Positions 8,359 through 19,338 of a DNA stretch of 64,000 nt are shown piece after piece. The stretch is from Wolbachia endosymbiont (group A) of Bibio marci. GTDB lineage: Bacteria; Pseudomonadota; Alphaproteobacteria; Rickettsiales; Anaplasmataceae. The stretch lies in NCBI RefSeq assembly GCF_947251645.1, contig NZ_OX366364.1, positions 806,001-870,000 on the forward strand. Direction: 5' to 3'. The position numbers were made by a program, and so were the translations under genes. Within the stretch, counting starts at the first letter, position 1. Each line of letters starts with the position of its first letter. A model generated the notes under the pieces. That model had not been told where the DNA came from. It saw nothing but the letters and a program-made list of their open reading frames with translations, and searched no databases.

Positions 8359-11007
8359 TCAGTATAAGTCTATATCCACTATGTATTTCCCGTCTTCAGT
8401 TTCAAGCTCAGACTGCATCCACTCTATCGTTTCCGCATTGCACACTGCTTGCAAATCATCCTGTGCAGATTGATCCAACTTATCCTCTTGTACGCTCGCT
8501 TTTATCATCAACTTTTTTATCAGATGCTTAACTGATACATTATTATCTGCCTTTATCTTTCTGATAATGTTTAATATCTGAATAACATTATCTCCCATTT
8601 CCTCTGAATATTTATCGTAGATAAGCTCTTCTTTGCTCGGCCAATTACTTTGATTGTGTACAGAATTATAACTATACAACTGGTGGTATATCTCTTCTGT
8701 AATGTAAGGCAAGAAAGGTGCAAATAACCGCAAAATAATATTCAGTACATACGCCAAGCTTTGTTTTGCACTTAAACTGCTTCCGTACGCACGTTTTTTT
8801 ACTAATTCCAAGTAGTTATCACAAAAATCTTTCCAAAAAAATTCCTCTACTGCGCCCAAAGCTTCGCAGTATTCAAACTGTAATAGGTTATTCGTTGCTC
8901 TTTCTATAACTTTGTATAACTTAGACAATATCCACTTATCCATTGTCTCGTGAGCAGAATTTATGCTCATCACTTGATGCTTTTCCATGAACATGGAAAC
9001 AAACTTGCTAGCGTTCCAAAGTTTTGTAACTAGGCGCTTGCCAATTTTGAATATATTTTCAGAGTAGACTGTATCAACTCCAAGCCTTGAGTTCGCTGCC
9101 CAATAGCGCACTACATCAGCTCCATAAGTTTCAAGTATTACATGAGGAGTGATGATGTTACCTTTTGATTTACTCATCTTTTTCTTATCATCGGCTAAAC
9201 ACCAACCGCTGATCATAATGTTTTTCCAAGGTAAAGAATCTGCATGATAATGTGCCTTTAAAATAGTATAAAAAGCCCAAGTTCTTATTATCTCATGGCT
9301 CTGGCTGCGCAGATCTGCAGGAAATATCGTATTATAGCGATGATTTGGTAAACTAAACTCACTGTTTACTGCCAGTGCACTCAGTTGAGGAGTAATTGAA
9401 CTTGTGGCCCAGGTATCCATTACATCTTGATCTGGGATAACCTCTTCTTTGCTATACCCTTTTGGCAAATCTTTGAGTGGATCTATAGGTAGGGCCTTTA
9501 TTTCAGCTAGAATAATTTTACCTTCTTCTCCCTTACGTTTGGAATACCACGCTGGAAATGGCACACCAAAATAGCGCTGTCTTGAGATGCACCAGTCCCA
9601 ATTTAGTCCTTCTATCCACACTTCCATACGTTTACGCATAGTAGCTGGATGCCAATTGCATTCTTTTACTTTATCTAATACTTGAGCTTTTTGCTCTAAA
9701 GTCTTGATAAACCATTGATAAGTAGGCAATATCTCAAGTGGTGCACCAGACCTTTCTGCGCATTTGACAGAATGAGAAATGCTAGTGCTTTCTATCAAAA
9801 GTCCTTTTCCACTCAAGATTTCAATCATCCTCTTTCTTGCTGCTGTAACTTTCAATCCATTGATTTCATTGTAGATTCCAGCGTCACGCGCTGGAATGAC
9901 GCCGGGGTGTGGTGGAATGACATCTTCTTTTGTCATCTGAGTAGCCCTTTCTCCTGTCATCCCAGTAGCCCCTATGGTGTCATCCCAGTGCCCAGACACT
10001 GGGATCCATTCTTCTTTTTTCTGACCATACGCGGACATGATATCTTCCTCTGTCATCGCTGGCATTGGCTCTTTTTCCTGGATTCCAGTGTCAAGCACTG
10101 GAATGACATCATAAAGGCTTATTCTCCCATCCTGATCGATGATAATTTTCATCGGTAGATTATGCTTTTGCTGCCAATATATGTCGAGTTCATCACCAAA
10201 CGTACAGCACATAACAAGCCCAGTGCCTTTATCTATTTTAACCTTATCATCTGCTATTATTGGAACTTTCTCCTCTGTTATTGGCACTACCGCTGTTTTT
10301 CCGATCAGATGAGTGTAGCGCGTATCCTCTGGATGACAAAAAACTGCAACGCATGCTGGAAGTAGTTCAGGTCGCGTAGTTGCAATATTGATCTGCTCAT
10401 TTTCTTGAGTAGAGAAAACTATCGTGTTTAAGGATGACTCAAAAACTTTATCTTCTATTTCTGCTTGCGCAATCGCGGTTTTATCAACCGGGTCCCAAAG
10501 GATAGGCTGCATCTTTCTATATGCATATCCCTTATTATATAGATCAATAAACGACATCTGTGAAAGCGTCACAGTTTCCTTGCTGATCGTGTGGTATTCC
10601 AAACCCCAATCGTAACTAATTCCAACAGACTTAAATAGTTCCTTGAATTCTTGCTTTGATTTCTCAATAACCTCATGGCACATCTCTATAAATTTTTCTC
10701 TGCCAACTTCTTTTGCACGGGTTTTATAGGTTTGTTCAACCAATCTTTCAGTGGGAAGCCCATTATCATCAAACCCAATTGGATAAAACACATCTTTTCC
10801 CAGCATGCGCTGAAACCTTGCAATAAAGTCTGTATGGCAATAGCTGAATATATGGCCAATATGGAGTTTTCCCGATATTGTCGGTGGAGGCGTGTCTATA
10901 GTGAAAGTGTTATCCTTTTCACCATTCCATTTATAAACTTTACTGCCTTCCCATAATATGTTGCATTTGTCTTCAATTTCTTTAAAGCCGTATTTTTCTT
11001 TTAACAT
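8359..11007 (-). CDS. valS: Valyl-tRNA synthetase with repeat-derived insertion
   Basis: Charges tRNA-Val. The class I signatures are present: HIGH in GKLHIGHIFSY near the N-terminus and KMSKS in KKKMSKSKGN. The anticodon-binding domain follows, but the long C-terminal coiled coil seen in many bacteria is not evident. At 882 aa it carries about 83 extra residues (DNA 9871-10120) between the segment IIIDQDGRI and NEINGLKVTAARK, at the end of the CP1 editing domain. The extra stretch is encoded by palindromic intergenic repeats and keeps the frame. The rest of the enzyme shows no damage, so it is expected to work. The start at 11007 gives the expected MLKEKYGFKEIE N-terminus. Confidence 0.95.
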   Translation of the reverse strand: MLKEKYGFKEIEDKCNILWEGSKVYKWNGEKDNTFTIDTPPPTISGKLHIGHIFSYCHTDFIARFQRMLGKDVFYPIGFDDNGLPTERLVEQTYKTRAKEVGREKFIEMCHEVIEKSKQEFKELFKSVGISYDWGLEYHTISKETVTLSQMSFIDLYNKGYAYRKMQPILWDPVDKTAIAQAEIEDKVFESSLNTIVFSTQENEQINIATTRPELLPACVAVFCHPEDTRYTHLIGKTAVVPITEEKVPIIADDKVKIDKGTGLVMCCTFGDELDIYWQQKHNLPMKIIIDQDGRISLYDVIPVLDTGIQEKEPMPAMTEEDIMSAYGQKKEEWIPVSGHWDDTIGATGMTGERATQMTKEDVIPPHPGVIPARDAGIYNEINGLKVTAARKRMIEILSGKGLLIESTSISHSVKCAERSGAPLEILPTYQWFIKTLEQKAQVLDKVKECNWHPATMRKRMEVWIEGLNWDWCISRQRYFGVPFPAWYSKRKGEEGKIILAEIKALPIDPLKDLPKGYSKEEVIPDQDVMDTWATSSITPQLSALAVNSEFSLPNHRYNTIFPADLRSQSHEIIRTWAFYTILKAHYHADSLPWKNIMISGWCLADDKKKMSKSKGNIITPHVILETYGADVVRYWAANSRLGVDTVYSENIFKIGKRLVTKLWNASKFVSMFMEKHQVMSINSAHETMDKWILSKLYKVIERATNNLLQFEYCEALGAVEEFFWKDFCDNYLELVKKRAYGSSLSAKQSLAYVLNIILRLFAPFLPYITEEIYHQLYSYNSVHNQSNWPSKEELIYDKYSEEMGDNVIQILNIIRKIKADNNVSVKHLIKKLMIKASVQEDKLDQSAQDDLQAVCNAETIEWMQSELETEDGKYIVDIDLY
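9871..10120. repeat. Palindromic repeats inserted in frame inside valS
   Basis: Several hairpin units of the second repeat family lie head to tail: GATTCCAGCGTCACGCGCTG..., CATCCCAGTGCCCAGACACTGG... and GATTCCAGTGTCAAGCACTG.... Identical units occur between genes elsewhere in the window, for example near 16990, 53930 and 55225. Here they have no stop in the valS frame and add about 83 codons. The edges are estimated from where normal valyl-tRNA synthetase sequence resumes. Confidence 0.85.
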
Positions 11008-11029
11008 AAATATTTCTCAATTTTAAACC

Positions 11030-11206
11030 TTAAGCTAGCAACGTCATACCGCGATTCATTCGCGGTATAGATCTCGCTAACAAGTAGCGGGATGACGAGG
11101 TTATCGTCATACCACCACGAACCGTCATACCGCCGCGGTATCTCTAGATCCCGCTAACAAGCAGCGGGATGACGATTATCGGTAAACCTAAATTACTTTA
11201 GCTATA
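11030..11206. repeat. Palindromic intergenic repeat
   Basis: Hairpins based on ACCGCGATTCATTCGCGGT, CCGCGGtatctctagatcC and CCGCTAACAAGCAGCGG occupy most of the gap between valS and the divergent coiled-coil gene. The usual end TTTAGCTATAG is present on the right. The remaining bases 11207-11336 are AT-rich and must contain the promoter of the downstream gene. Confidence 0.8.
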
Positions 11207-11336
11207 GCACAATTACGGCAATTTTACGCCAAAATTTTTTGTTTACGAACATAAATTTTCTATGCTATGATAAAATATTACTTGACCTTAGATTCTAAAG
11301 GTATTATGTAATGTTAAATTATAATTGAGGTGCGTT

Positions 11337-13694
11337 ATGCTAAGCTTAAATAATGGTACAATACAGATTGTTGATGATAAAATAATGCTTGTTATAAAAA
11401 AAGGTGATTATGAAGAATTTAAAAAGTATAAAGACGTAGATAGGAGTGGTGCTATAATTGATGACAAGCTTTATGTGGGCTGTACGCTAGATGATCAACA
11501 ACTATATATTACTGGTTCTTATCCTCAAGAAGAACTAGGAGATAATACAATCATGAATGTAAAATCCGTTGGGAAAAAGGGTGGCAAATATTCTAGTCGC
11601 CTAGAAGAAATGAAAAATCTGTTAGGCCTTAACGATAAGAAAGAGGAGGTTGTGGTAAAAGACCTATCTAAACATCCCATAACACAATTGTTAGAAGAGA
11701 AAAATGCTGAAATAACAGAATTGGAAGCTGCAAAGAAGAAAGCTGAGGAGGAATTGAGAACTAAAACACAAGAATTACAAACTCAATTGGACACAGCTAA
11801 CAAGGGCAAAGAAGAATTACAAGAACAGCTAAACAACCGACCAAGTGCTGCTCAGTTACAAGAGAAAGAGGATAAGATAAAAGAATTAGAAGCTGAAAAT
11901 ACTGATGTTACAACGTTACAGACGGCAAATCAAGAATTAGAAGCTGCAAAGAAAGAAGCTGAGGAGAAACAGAAAGAATTACAAGGTCAATTGGAGAAAG
12001 CTAACAAGAGCAAAGAAGAATTAGAAGCTGCAAAGAAAGAAGCTGAGGAGAAATTGAAACAAGAATTAGAAAAGGAAAAGGAAGAATTGAAAGCTAAAAC
12101 ACAAGAATTACAAGCTAAATTAACTGGAGCTGAGAACAAACAGCAAGAATTACAAACTCAATTGGACACAGCTAACAAGGGCAAAGAAGAATTACAAGAA
12201 CAGCTAAACAACCGACCAAGTGCTGCTCAGTTACAAGAGAAAGAGGATAAGATAAAAGAATTAGAAGCTGAAAATACTGATGTTACAACGTTACAGACGG
12301 CAAATCAAGAATTAGAAGCTGCAAAGAAAGAAGCTGAGGAGAAACAGAAAGAATTACAAGGTCAATTGGAGAAAGCTAACAAGAGCAAAGAAGAATTAGA
12401 AGCTGCAAAGAAAGAAGCTGAGGAGAAATTGAAACAAGAATTAGAAAAGGAAAAGGAAGAATTGAAAGCTAAAACACAAGAATTACAAGCTAAATTAACT
12501 GGAGCTGAGAACAAACAGCAAGAATTACAAACTCAATTGGACACAGCTAACAAGGGCAAAGAAGAATTACAAGAACAGCTAAACAACCGACCAAGTGCTG
12601 CTCAGTTACAAGAGAAAGAGGATAAGATAAAAGAATTAGAAGCTGAAAATACTGATGTTACAACGTTACAGACGGCAAATCAAGAATTAGAAGCTGCAAA
12701 GAAAGAAGCTGAGGAGAAATTGAAACAAGAATTAGAAAAGGAAAAGGAAGAATTGAAAGCTAAAACACAAGAATTACAAGCTAAATTAACTGGAGCTGAG
12801 AACAAACAGCAAGAATTACAAACTCAATTGGACACAGCTAACACGGAAAAAACAGACTTACAACAGCAACTAGCAAGTTCAACAGATGAACAGAAGAAAG
12901 TTAATGATGCAATTGATAGTTTATTTACTGAAGAGTTAAACGGAGGAATAAAAATTCTCATCGAATCAGAAGGTCAAGAGTTAGAAGGCAAAGTTAAGAG
13001 CTTATATGATGAAAAATTAAAGAACACAATAGAAGATATCATAAGCAATAATTTATCAGAAGTACAAGGTAAGGAGTCATTGCATAAAGAGTTACAGGGC
13101 AAAATAATATCTTTAATAGAGGGTAATAAAGATAAAAGTGTAGATGCAATTGTGGAGTCGATTAAGAAAGAGTTAAAGAACAGTATAATAAATGCAAGTA
13201 AGTCCAGTAAGGAAGTTGCGGACTTACAGCAACTGTTAAAAGAGAAAGAGAAGGAAATAAGTACACTAAAGGTTGGAGTTGCTCAGTTACAAGCTAAAGA
13301 TGAGGAAATAACACAATTAAAAGCTCAAGTTCAGCAGTTGCAAGCTAAAAATGCTGAAGTTGTGGAGTTAAATAAACAATTAGAAGAGAGTAAAAGTCTT
13401 GTTGATAAATTACAGAAGGAAAAACAAACATTAGAAGATAAAAGCAAAACAACTGAGCAACCAAAACAAGGCAATGGAGCGAAGTACACCGCTACTGTTG
13501 GTGTTGGTCTTGCTGCTGGACTGATAGCATTTACTGCACTTGAACGTACAATTAGGTTAGATATGTTAGTAATGATTGGTATAGCAGTAGCATCTGCACT
13601 CGTAGCTGGTGGTATTACATATGCAGCATTACCTAGTACTCAAGTAGATGGGGCGAAAGCACAAGAAGTAGATGGGAATAATAAAGGGAAGTAA
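11337..13694 (+). CDS. Repeat-rich coiled-coil protein with C-terminal membrane hairpin
   Basis: About 785 aa. I place the start at ATG 11337 because GAGG (11327-11330) is a suitable ribosome site; an upstream TTG at 11325 is less likely. Residues 1-110 form a small globular-looking domain (NNGTIQIVDDKIMLVIKKG...). A glutamate/lysine/glutamine-rich coiled coil follows, built from 125-residue units repeated almost exactly. Then comes a non-repeated helical region, and near the end two hydrophobic segments (about residues 720-770) with GGITYAALPSTQVDGAKAQE. That tail resembles the one of the 19802-20071 protein. The gene is likely surface- or membrane-associated. A function is not recognisable. 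Confidence 0.8.
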   Translation: MLSLNNGTIQIVDDKIMLVIKKGDYEEFKKYKDVDRSGAIIDDKLYVGCTLDDQQLYITGSYPQEELGDNTIMNVKSVGKKGGKYSSRLEEMKNLLGLNDKKEEVVVKDLSKHPITQLLEEKNAEITELEAAKKKAEEELRTKTQELQTQLDTANKGKEELQEQLNNRPSAAQLQEKEDKIKELEAENTDVTTLQTANQELEAAKKEAEEKQKELQGQLEKANKSKEELEAAKKEAEEKLKQELEKEKEELKAKTQELQAKLTGAENKQQELQTQLDTANKGKEELQEQLNNRPSAAQLQEKEDKIKELEAENTDVTTLQTANQELEAAKKEAEEKQKELQGQLEKANKSKEELEAAKKEAEEKLKQELEKEKEELKAKTQELQAKLTGAENKQQELQTQLDTANKGKEELQEQLNNRPSAAQLQEKEDKIKELEAENTDVTTLQTANQELEAAKKEAEEKLKQELEKEKEELKAKTQELQAKLTGAENKQQELQTQLDTANTEKTDLQQQLASSTDEQKKVNDAIDSLFTEELNGGIKILIESEGQELEGKVKSLYDEKLKNTIEDIISNNLSEVQGKESLHKELQGKIISLIEGNKDKSVDAIVESIKKELKNSIINASKSSKEVADLQQLLKEKEKEISTLKVGVAQLQAKDEEITQLKAQVQQLQAKNAEVVELNKQLEESKSLVDKLQKEKQTLEDKSKTTEQPKQGNGAKYTATVGVGLAAGLIAFTALERTIRLDMLVMIGIAVASALVAGGITYAALPSTQVDGAKAQEVDGNNKGK
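11791..12831. repeat. 375-bp tandem coding repeat, 2.8 copies
   Basis: Units start at 11791, 12166 and 12541. The first two are 375 bp and appear identical; the third is 291 bp and lacks 84 bp. The missing 84 bp lies between two copies of a shorter direct repeat (around GAAGCTGAGGAGAAA), as expected for slippage or recombination. The length change is a multiple of three, so the frame is kept. Confidence 0.92.
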
Positions 13695-13711
13695 CAAGGG
13701 TTGAGCCATAC

Positions 13712-13734
13712 GCGTCAAGTAAAACACTTGACGC
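13712..13734. terminator. Terminator-like hairpin between convergent genes
   Basis: GCGTCAAGT (13712-13720) pairs with ACTTGACGC (13726-13734) over a five-base loop. It sits between the end of the coiled-coil gene and the end of the convergent gamma-carbonic-anhydrase-like gene, and could serve both. There is no strong T-run. Confidence 0.55.
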
Positions 13735-13739
13735 AAACT

Positions 13740-14255
13740 TCAATTTTTATATTCCTTCATTAGCATAATATAGTTTTGTGCCGACTGTGCAATATGTTTA
13801 ATTTCTTCATTCGACATTTTTTTGAAGAATTTTGCTGGCCTACCAGCCCATATTTCACCACTTTTTATCACTTTTCCATGTGTCACTAGTGAGCCAGCAG
13901 CTACCATAGCTTCAGACTCCACAACTGCATGGTCCATCACGGTAGAGCCCATACCAATAAACGCTTTATCATGCACCGTGCATGCGTGCAACATACAAAA
14001 ATGTCCCACTGTTACCATACTGCCAATAATTGTGTCACCACCTGGGTTTCTATCCACATGAATTACCGTTCCATCTTGAATATTTGTTCCATCACCTATT
14101 TTTATTGATCCAACGTCTCCTCTGATTACACAATTAAACCAGATGCTTGCATCTCTTCCTATTTCAACCTTGCCTATGATATGCGAACCACCTGCGATGA
14201 AAGCACTTTCGTCTATTTTTGGTTCATAATTTTTGTATTTTAAAATGTGATACAT
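13740..14255 (-). CDS. Gamma-carbonic anhydrase-like hexapeptide-repeat protein
   Basis: A 171-aa left-handed beta-helix protein of the YrdA/PaaY/gamma-carbonic-anhydrase type. Hexapeptide repeats run through residues about 15-135 (IGKVEIGRDASIWFNCVIRGD, IKIGDGTNIQDGTVIHVD). The potential metal-binding histidines are seen in VIHVDR, VGHFCMLHAC and related turns, and are compatible with a zinc or iron site. Family members may be carbonic anhydrases or acyltransferase-like proteins, so the enzymatic activity is uncertain. The gene stands alone, convergent with the coiled-coil gene and divergent from secG. Confidence 0.88.
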   Translation of the reverse strand: MYHILKYKNYEPKIDESAFIAGGSHIIGKVEIGRDASIWFNCVIRGDVGSIKIGDGTNIQDGTVIHVDRNPGGDTIIGSMVTVGHFCMLHACTVHDKAFIGMGSTVMDHAVVESEAMVAAGSLVTHGKVIKSGEIWAGRPAKFFKKMSNEEIKHIAQSAQNYIMLMKEYKN

Positions 14256-14399
14256 ATTAAGCCCAAAGTTTTATGCATATGTTAATCAAAATAAGGTAAG
14301 CAGTAAATACATACTTAGATTTCAAGTTATTTGGGTGACAGATGTTCTTGACTTACGTGCTTTGTACTGCTAAGATTTTTATTTTCAGCCCTATCTATA

Positions 14400-16324
<1,925 letters not shown>

Positions 16325-16347
16325 AAAAAGAAGATTAGCAAAGGAAA

Positions 16348-16785
16348 GTGTTCAAGTATCAATATATGGAGCTTGCCATAGAGCAAGCCAAACTTGCTCA
16401 GAAAAATGATGAGGTTCCCATAGGTGCCGTAATAGTTAGTGGAAGCAATGTCGTTTCTTCTGCACACAATATATCCAGCGATCCAACTGCACATGCAGAG
16501 ATGTTAGCGATCAAGCAGGCATGTGAGTTGCTCTCAACTTCAACGCTTTATGATTCTGACATATACGTAACATTAGAACCATGTCCGATGTGTGCTCAAG
16601 CTATTTCCTTTGCCAGAATTAAACGATTGTACTTTGGAGCTTATAATCCAAAAGGTGGAGGAATTGAAAATGGTGCTAAGATATTTCAATTTTGCAGCCA
16701 TATACCTGAAGTTTATGGTGGGATATTAGAAATAGAATGCTCTTTTTTGTTAAAGGATTTTTTTGAAAGACTGAGAGACATTTGA
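16348..16785 (+). CDS. tadA: tRNA-specific adenosine deaminase TadA
   Basis: Converts adenosine 34 of tRNA-Arg(ACG) to inosine. The zinc site is complete: TAHAEM carries the His and catalytic Glu, and EPCPMCAQAI carries the two Cys. Length is 145 aa from the GTG at 16348. Because the AAGGAAA site is very close to that GTG, the ATG at 16366 (MELAIEQAKLA) is an alternative start. The gene follows pyrG closely in the same direction. Confidence 0.93.
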   Translation: MFKYQYMELAIEQAKLAQKNDEVPIGAVIVSGSNVVSSAHNISSDPTAHAEMLAIKQACELLSTSTLYDSDIYVTLEPCPMCAQAISFARIKRLYFGAYNPKGGGIENGAKIFQFCSHIPEVYGGILEIECSFLLKDFFERLRDI

Positions 16786-16794
16786 CAAACCGTC

Positions 16795-17003
16795 ATGCTA
16801 CTTGTTTTCCGATACAAATTCGTCATCCCGCTACGTGTTAGCGGAATCTATGCTAGGAGATACCGTGACGGTATGACGCGGTTAAGTAATTCGTCATTCC
16901 AGCGCGTGACGCACAACTATACAAACATTGTCCCACCAGCAGGGTGTCATGCAAGTAGCTGACACTGCCCTCCTTTGTCATCCCAGTGCCCAGACACTGG
17001 GAT
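16795..17003. repeat. Palindromic repeats, left flank of the MITE pair
   Basis: A copy of the two-hairpin element (ATCCCGCTACGTGTTAGCGG..., GATACCGTGACGGTATGAC) is followed by second-family units ending in CCCAGACACTGGGAT. The last nine bases, CACTGGGAT (16995-17003), are the duplicated target of the MITE insertion. The stretch 16786-17939 contains no gene; it holds only repeats and the two MITE-like copies. Confidence 0.8.
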
Positions 17004-17329
17004 GGCTTTGTTGCATCGCTAGCTATGATGGATTAAAGATAAAAAAGATGGAGAATATCAGTAGCTTATTATTCTGGTATTTATAACAAGAACGGTCAGT
17101 GAATACCTAAATTTGAGTAAAAGAAATTTCACTACCACTCACTAATCCGGCTAAAATTCAAGAATTTCAATGCTTTAGCTATTTTCAATAGAATTAAGTT
17201 TATTAATATAAATAATAAATTACTATTCTTAAATTTGATCAGATTGATTGCAAAAAAACAAGATTTTCAATAGGTTGCTTATAATCCTAGCTATAGTTAG
17301 CCTTTCATAAGTAGCGATGCAACAAAGCC
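17004..17329. mobile_element. MITE-like element, copy 1 (326 bp)
   Basis: It is bounded by perfect 18-bp terminal inverted repeats, GGCTTTGTTGCATCGCTA and its complement. It has no coding capacity and is flanked by 9-bp direct repeats CACTGGGAT. The termini match those of the intact IS5-type element at 54133-55221 for 13 bases exactly and 15 of 16, so that element's transposase is a good candidate for moving it. The interior is AT-rich and not related to the IS interior. Confidence 0.88.
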
Positions 17330-17338
17330 CACTGGGAT

Positions 17339-17664
17339 GGCTTTGTTGCATCGCTAGCTATGATGGATTAAAGATAAAAAAGATAGAGAATATCAGTAGC
17401 TTATTATTCTGGTATTTATAACAAGAACGGTCAGTGAATACCTAAATTTGAGTAAAAGAAATTTCACTACCACTCACTAATCCGGCTAAAATTCAAGAAT
17501 TTCAATGCTTTAGCTATTTTCAATAGAATTAAATTTATTAATATAAATAATAAATTACTATTCTTAAATTTGATCAGATTGATTGCAAAAAAACAAGATT
17601 TTCAATAAGTTGCTTATAATCCTAACTATAGTTAGCCTTTCATAAGTAGCGATGCAACAAAGCC
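17339..17664. mobile_element. MITE-like element, copy 2 (326 bp)
   Basis: This has the same length and orientation as copy 1 and differs at four positions, all G in copy 1 and A in copy 2. A single CACTGGGAT separates the copies and another follows (17665-17673). The tandem array could come from a second insertion into the duplicated target or from unequal crossing-over. Confidence 0.88.
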
Positions 17665-17673
17665 CACTGGGAT

Positions 17674-17905
17674 CCAGAAGACTTAATTTTAACCAAGTGG
17701 CTGCATAATAAAGACTGGATTCCAGTGTCAAGCACTGGAATGACATTACAGGGACACTGGGATGACACCCTCCTTAACCGTCATACCGCGATTCATTTGC
17801 GGTATCTCAGCCGCTAACATGTAGCGGACCGTCATACCTTAACATAGATCCCGCTAACAAGCAGCGGGATGACGGTTGTCAGGGTGTCAGCTACTTAGAT
17901 GAAAC
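17674..17905. repeat. Palindromic repeats, right flank of the MITE pair
   Basis: The second half of the split palindrome (CCAG after CACTGGGAT), a GATTCCAGTGTCAAGCACTGG unit and a two-hairpin element (ACCGCGATTCATTTGCGGT, CCCGCTAACAAGCAGCGGG) lie here. Rejoining 17003 with 17674 gives the normal uninterrupted repeat. Confidence 0.75.
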
Positions 17906-17939
17906 CCTTTCCCGGTCTATCAAATCACATAAGAGAAAA

Positions 17940-19214
17940 CTAAGACCAATCACATTTTTTATCTTGTGGCTTTATTTGCAATATTGCTACCACACTGACC
18001 AACAAGCAGAAGACTATATAAAGCCCAGCAGCAAGGTTTGTTTGAGGAAATGTTACAGTCAACCAAATACAAACCATAGGGGTAAATCCTCCATGTAATG
18101 CATAAGAGATGTTACGTGATAAGCTTACGCCACTAAATCTGACATTGGTGGGAAAGAGTTCAGATGCAACTATTCCTATGGGAACTATACCCCTTTCTAT
18201 TATAGAGAGAACCATTACGCTCAACGCAATCACAAGATAATTTTTGTAGTAATATGCAATAGATAACGCAGGACAACACAGTGCCATTGTAATTGCTATA
18301 AATAAGATTGCAGTGCGCTCTTTTCCAACTTTATCAGCCAACATTCCAAACGCTATTGAAGATATCGGCATTAATACACTGGTTATAATCAATACAATTT
18401 CGTTGATATATGTCGTTACATAAACATCCACTGATGCTATTTCCTTTGCGAGTGTTCGAAGAAATATGGTAAATCCAACAGCAACATTAACAGGTACAGA
18501 TATTAAAATAGCAAGTATAAGAGCTCTCTTGTGGCGCTTTATAAGCTCTATTATTGGCAAATCAGGTAAATTTCTTTGTTTTTGATTTTTTTCATATGCT
18601 GGAGTTTCTCCCAATGTGTATATGCTATACGCGCTAATTAATCCTAAAATAGCTGAGAAAACAAATGGCAATCTCCAACCCCAGATACAAAAATCAGTAG
18701 TTTTTTTGCAGATAATTACTATCACCGCAGAAAGCAGTACACCAATGGAACGACCAAAGCCCATTATTCCAAAATACATCCCTAAGTTCTCTTTCCTACT
18801 GGATAAATGCTCTATAAGATAAACAGAACTTCCTTGTTCACCACCAAGTGCAATTCCTTGTGTCACATGGATTGCAAGAAGCAATATAGTAGAAATTATA
18901 CCTACTTGATTGTGACTTGGAATAAATGCAATGAGACTTGATGGTATCGATATTAGCAAGATAGTAATTATTAATGCTATCCTCCTTCCATACTTGTCAC
19001 CAACGTGACCAAATATGAATGCACCAAGTGGCCTGACAATTGCGCCTAGCCCTACAATTCCAAATAATTGCAGTATGTTACTGTAGACATCTTTTGCAAA
19101 ACAAAACTCTCTGCTGATTATGTTAATCAAATCAATAAAGAGCATGTAGTCATACCATATTGCGATTCTGCAGAGTATGGTTGATATCAACACCCTTGTT
19201 TGCACTAAATTCAA
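17940..19214 (-). CDS. MFS transporter, ProP-like metabolite:proton symporter type
   Basis: A 424-aa, 12-segment transporter of the major facilitator superfamily. Motif A appears as GHVGDKYGRRIAL after the second segment, and the N-terminal block CRIAIWYDYMLFIDL is typical of the metabolite:H+ symporter group that includes ProP. The substrate cannot be told from sequence. No ATG lies near the N-terminus; the frame begins at a TTG (19214) with GTG alternatives a few codons in, so the start is uncertain and a small 5' truncation is possible. The divergent ankyrin pseudogene begins about 120 bp away. Confidence 0.87.
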   Translation of the reverse strand: MNLVQTRVLISTILCRIAIWYDYMLFIDLINIISREFCFAKDVYSNILQLFGIVGLGAIVRPLGAFIFGHVGDKYGRRIALIITILLISIPSSLIAFIPSHNQVGIISTILLLAIHVTQGIALGGEQGSSVYLIEHLSSRKENLGMYFGIMGFGRSIGVLLSAVIVIICKKTTDFCIWGWRLPFVFSAILGLISAYSIYTLGETPAYEKNQKQRNLPDLPIIELIKRHKRALILAILISVPVNVAVGFTIFLRTLAKEIASVDVYVTTYINEIVLIITSVLMPISSIAFGMLADKVGKERTAILFIAITMALCCPALSIAYYYKNYLVIALSVMVLSIIERGIVPIGIVASELFPTNVRFSGVSLSRNISYALHGGFTPMVCIWLTVTFPQTNLAAGLYIVFCLLVSVVAILQIKPQDKKCDWS

Positions 19215-19338
19215 TTCGTAAATGTTTGCTTATTCTATTCTGGCTGCTTTTTGGGATTTTACAACCTAAACATATGGTGTTGACTTTTTTATTATGGTAT
19301 GTGATAATTAAAATGTTATTAAAATCAGAGGTGAAGTT

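Noticed and set aside
9715..10158. Plus-strand 147-codon frame within valS
   Set aside because: It is a shadow of the valS frame and the palindromic insertion; a palindrome is open in several frames by nature.
11791..12831. Tandem repeats considered as a CRISPR array
   Set aside because: The units are contiguous coding repeats with no unique spacers, and no cas genes are in the window.
17564..17746. Minus-strand 60-codon frame across the second MITE copy
   Set aside because: It crosses the element boundary and the palindrome; composition is not protein-like.
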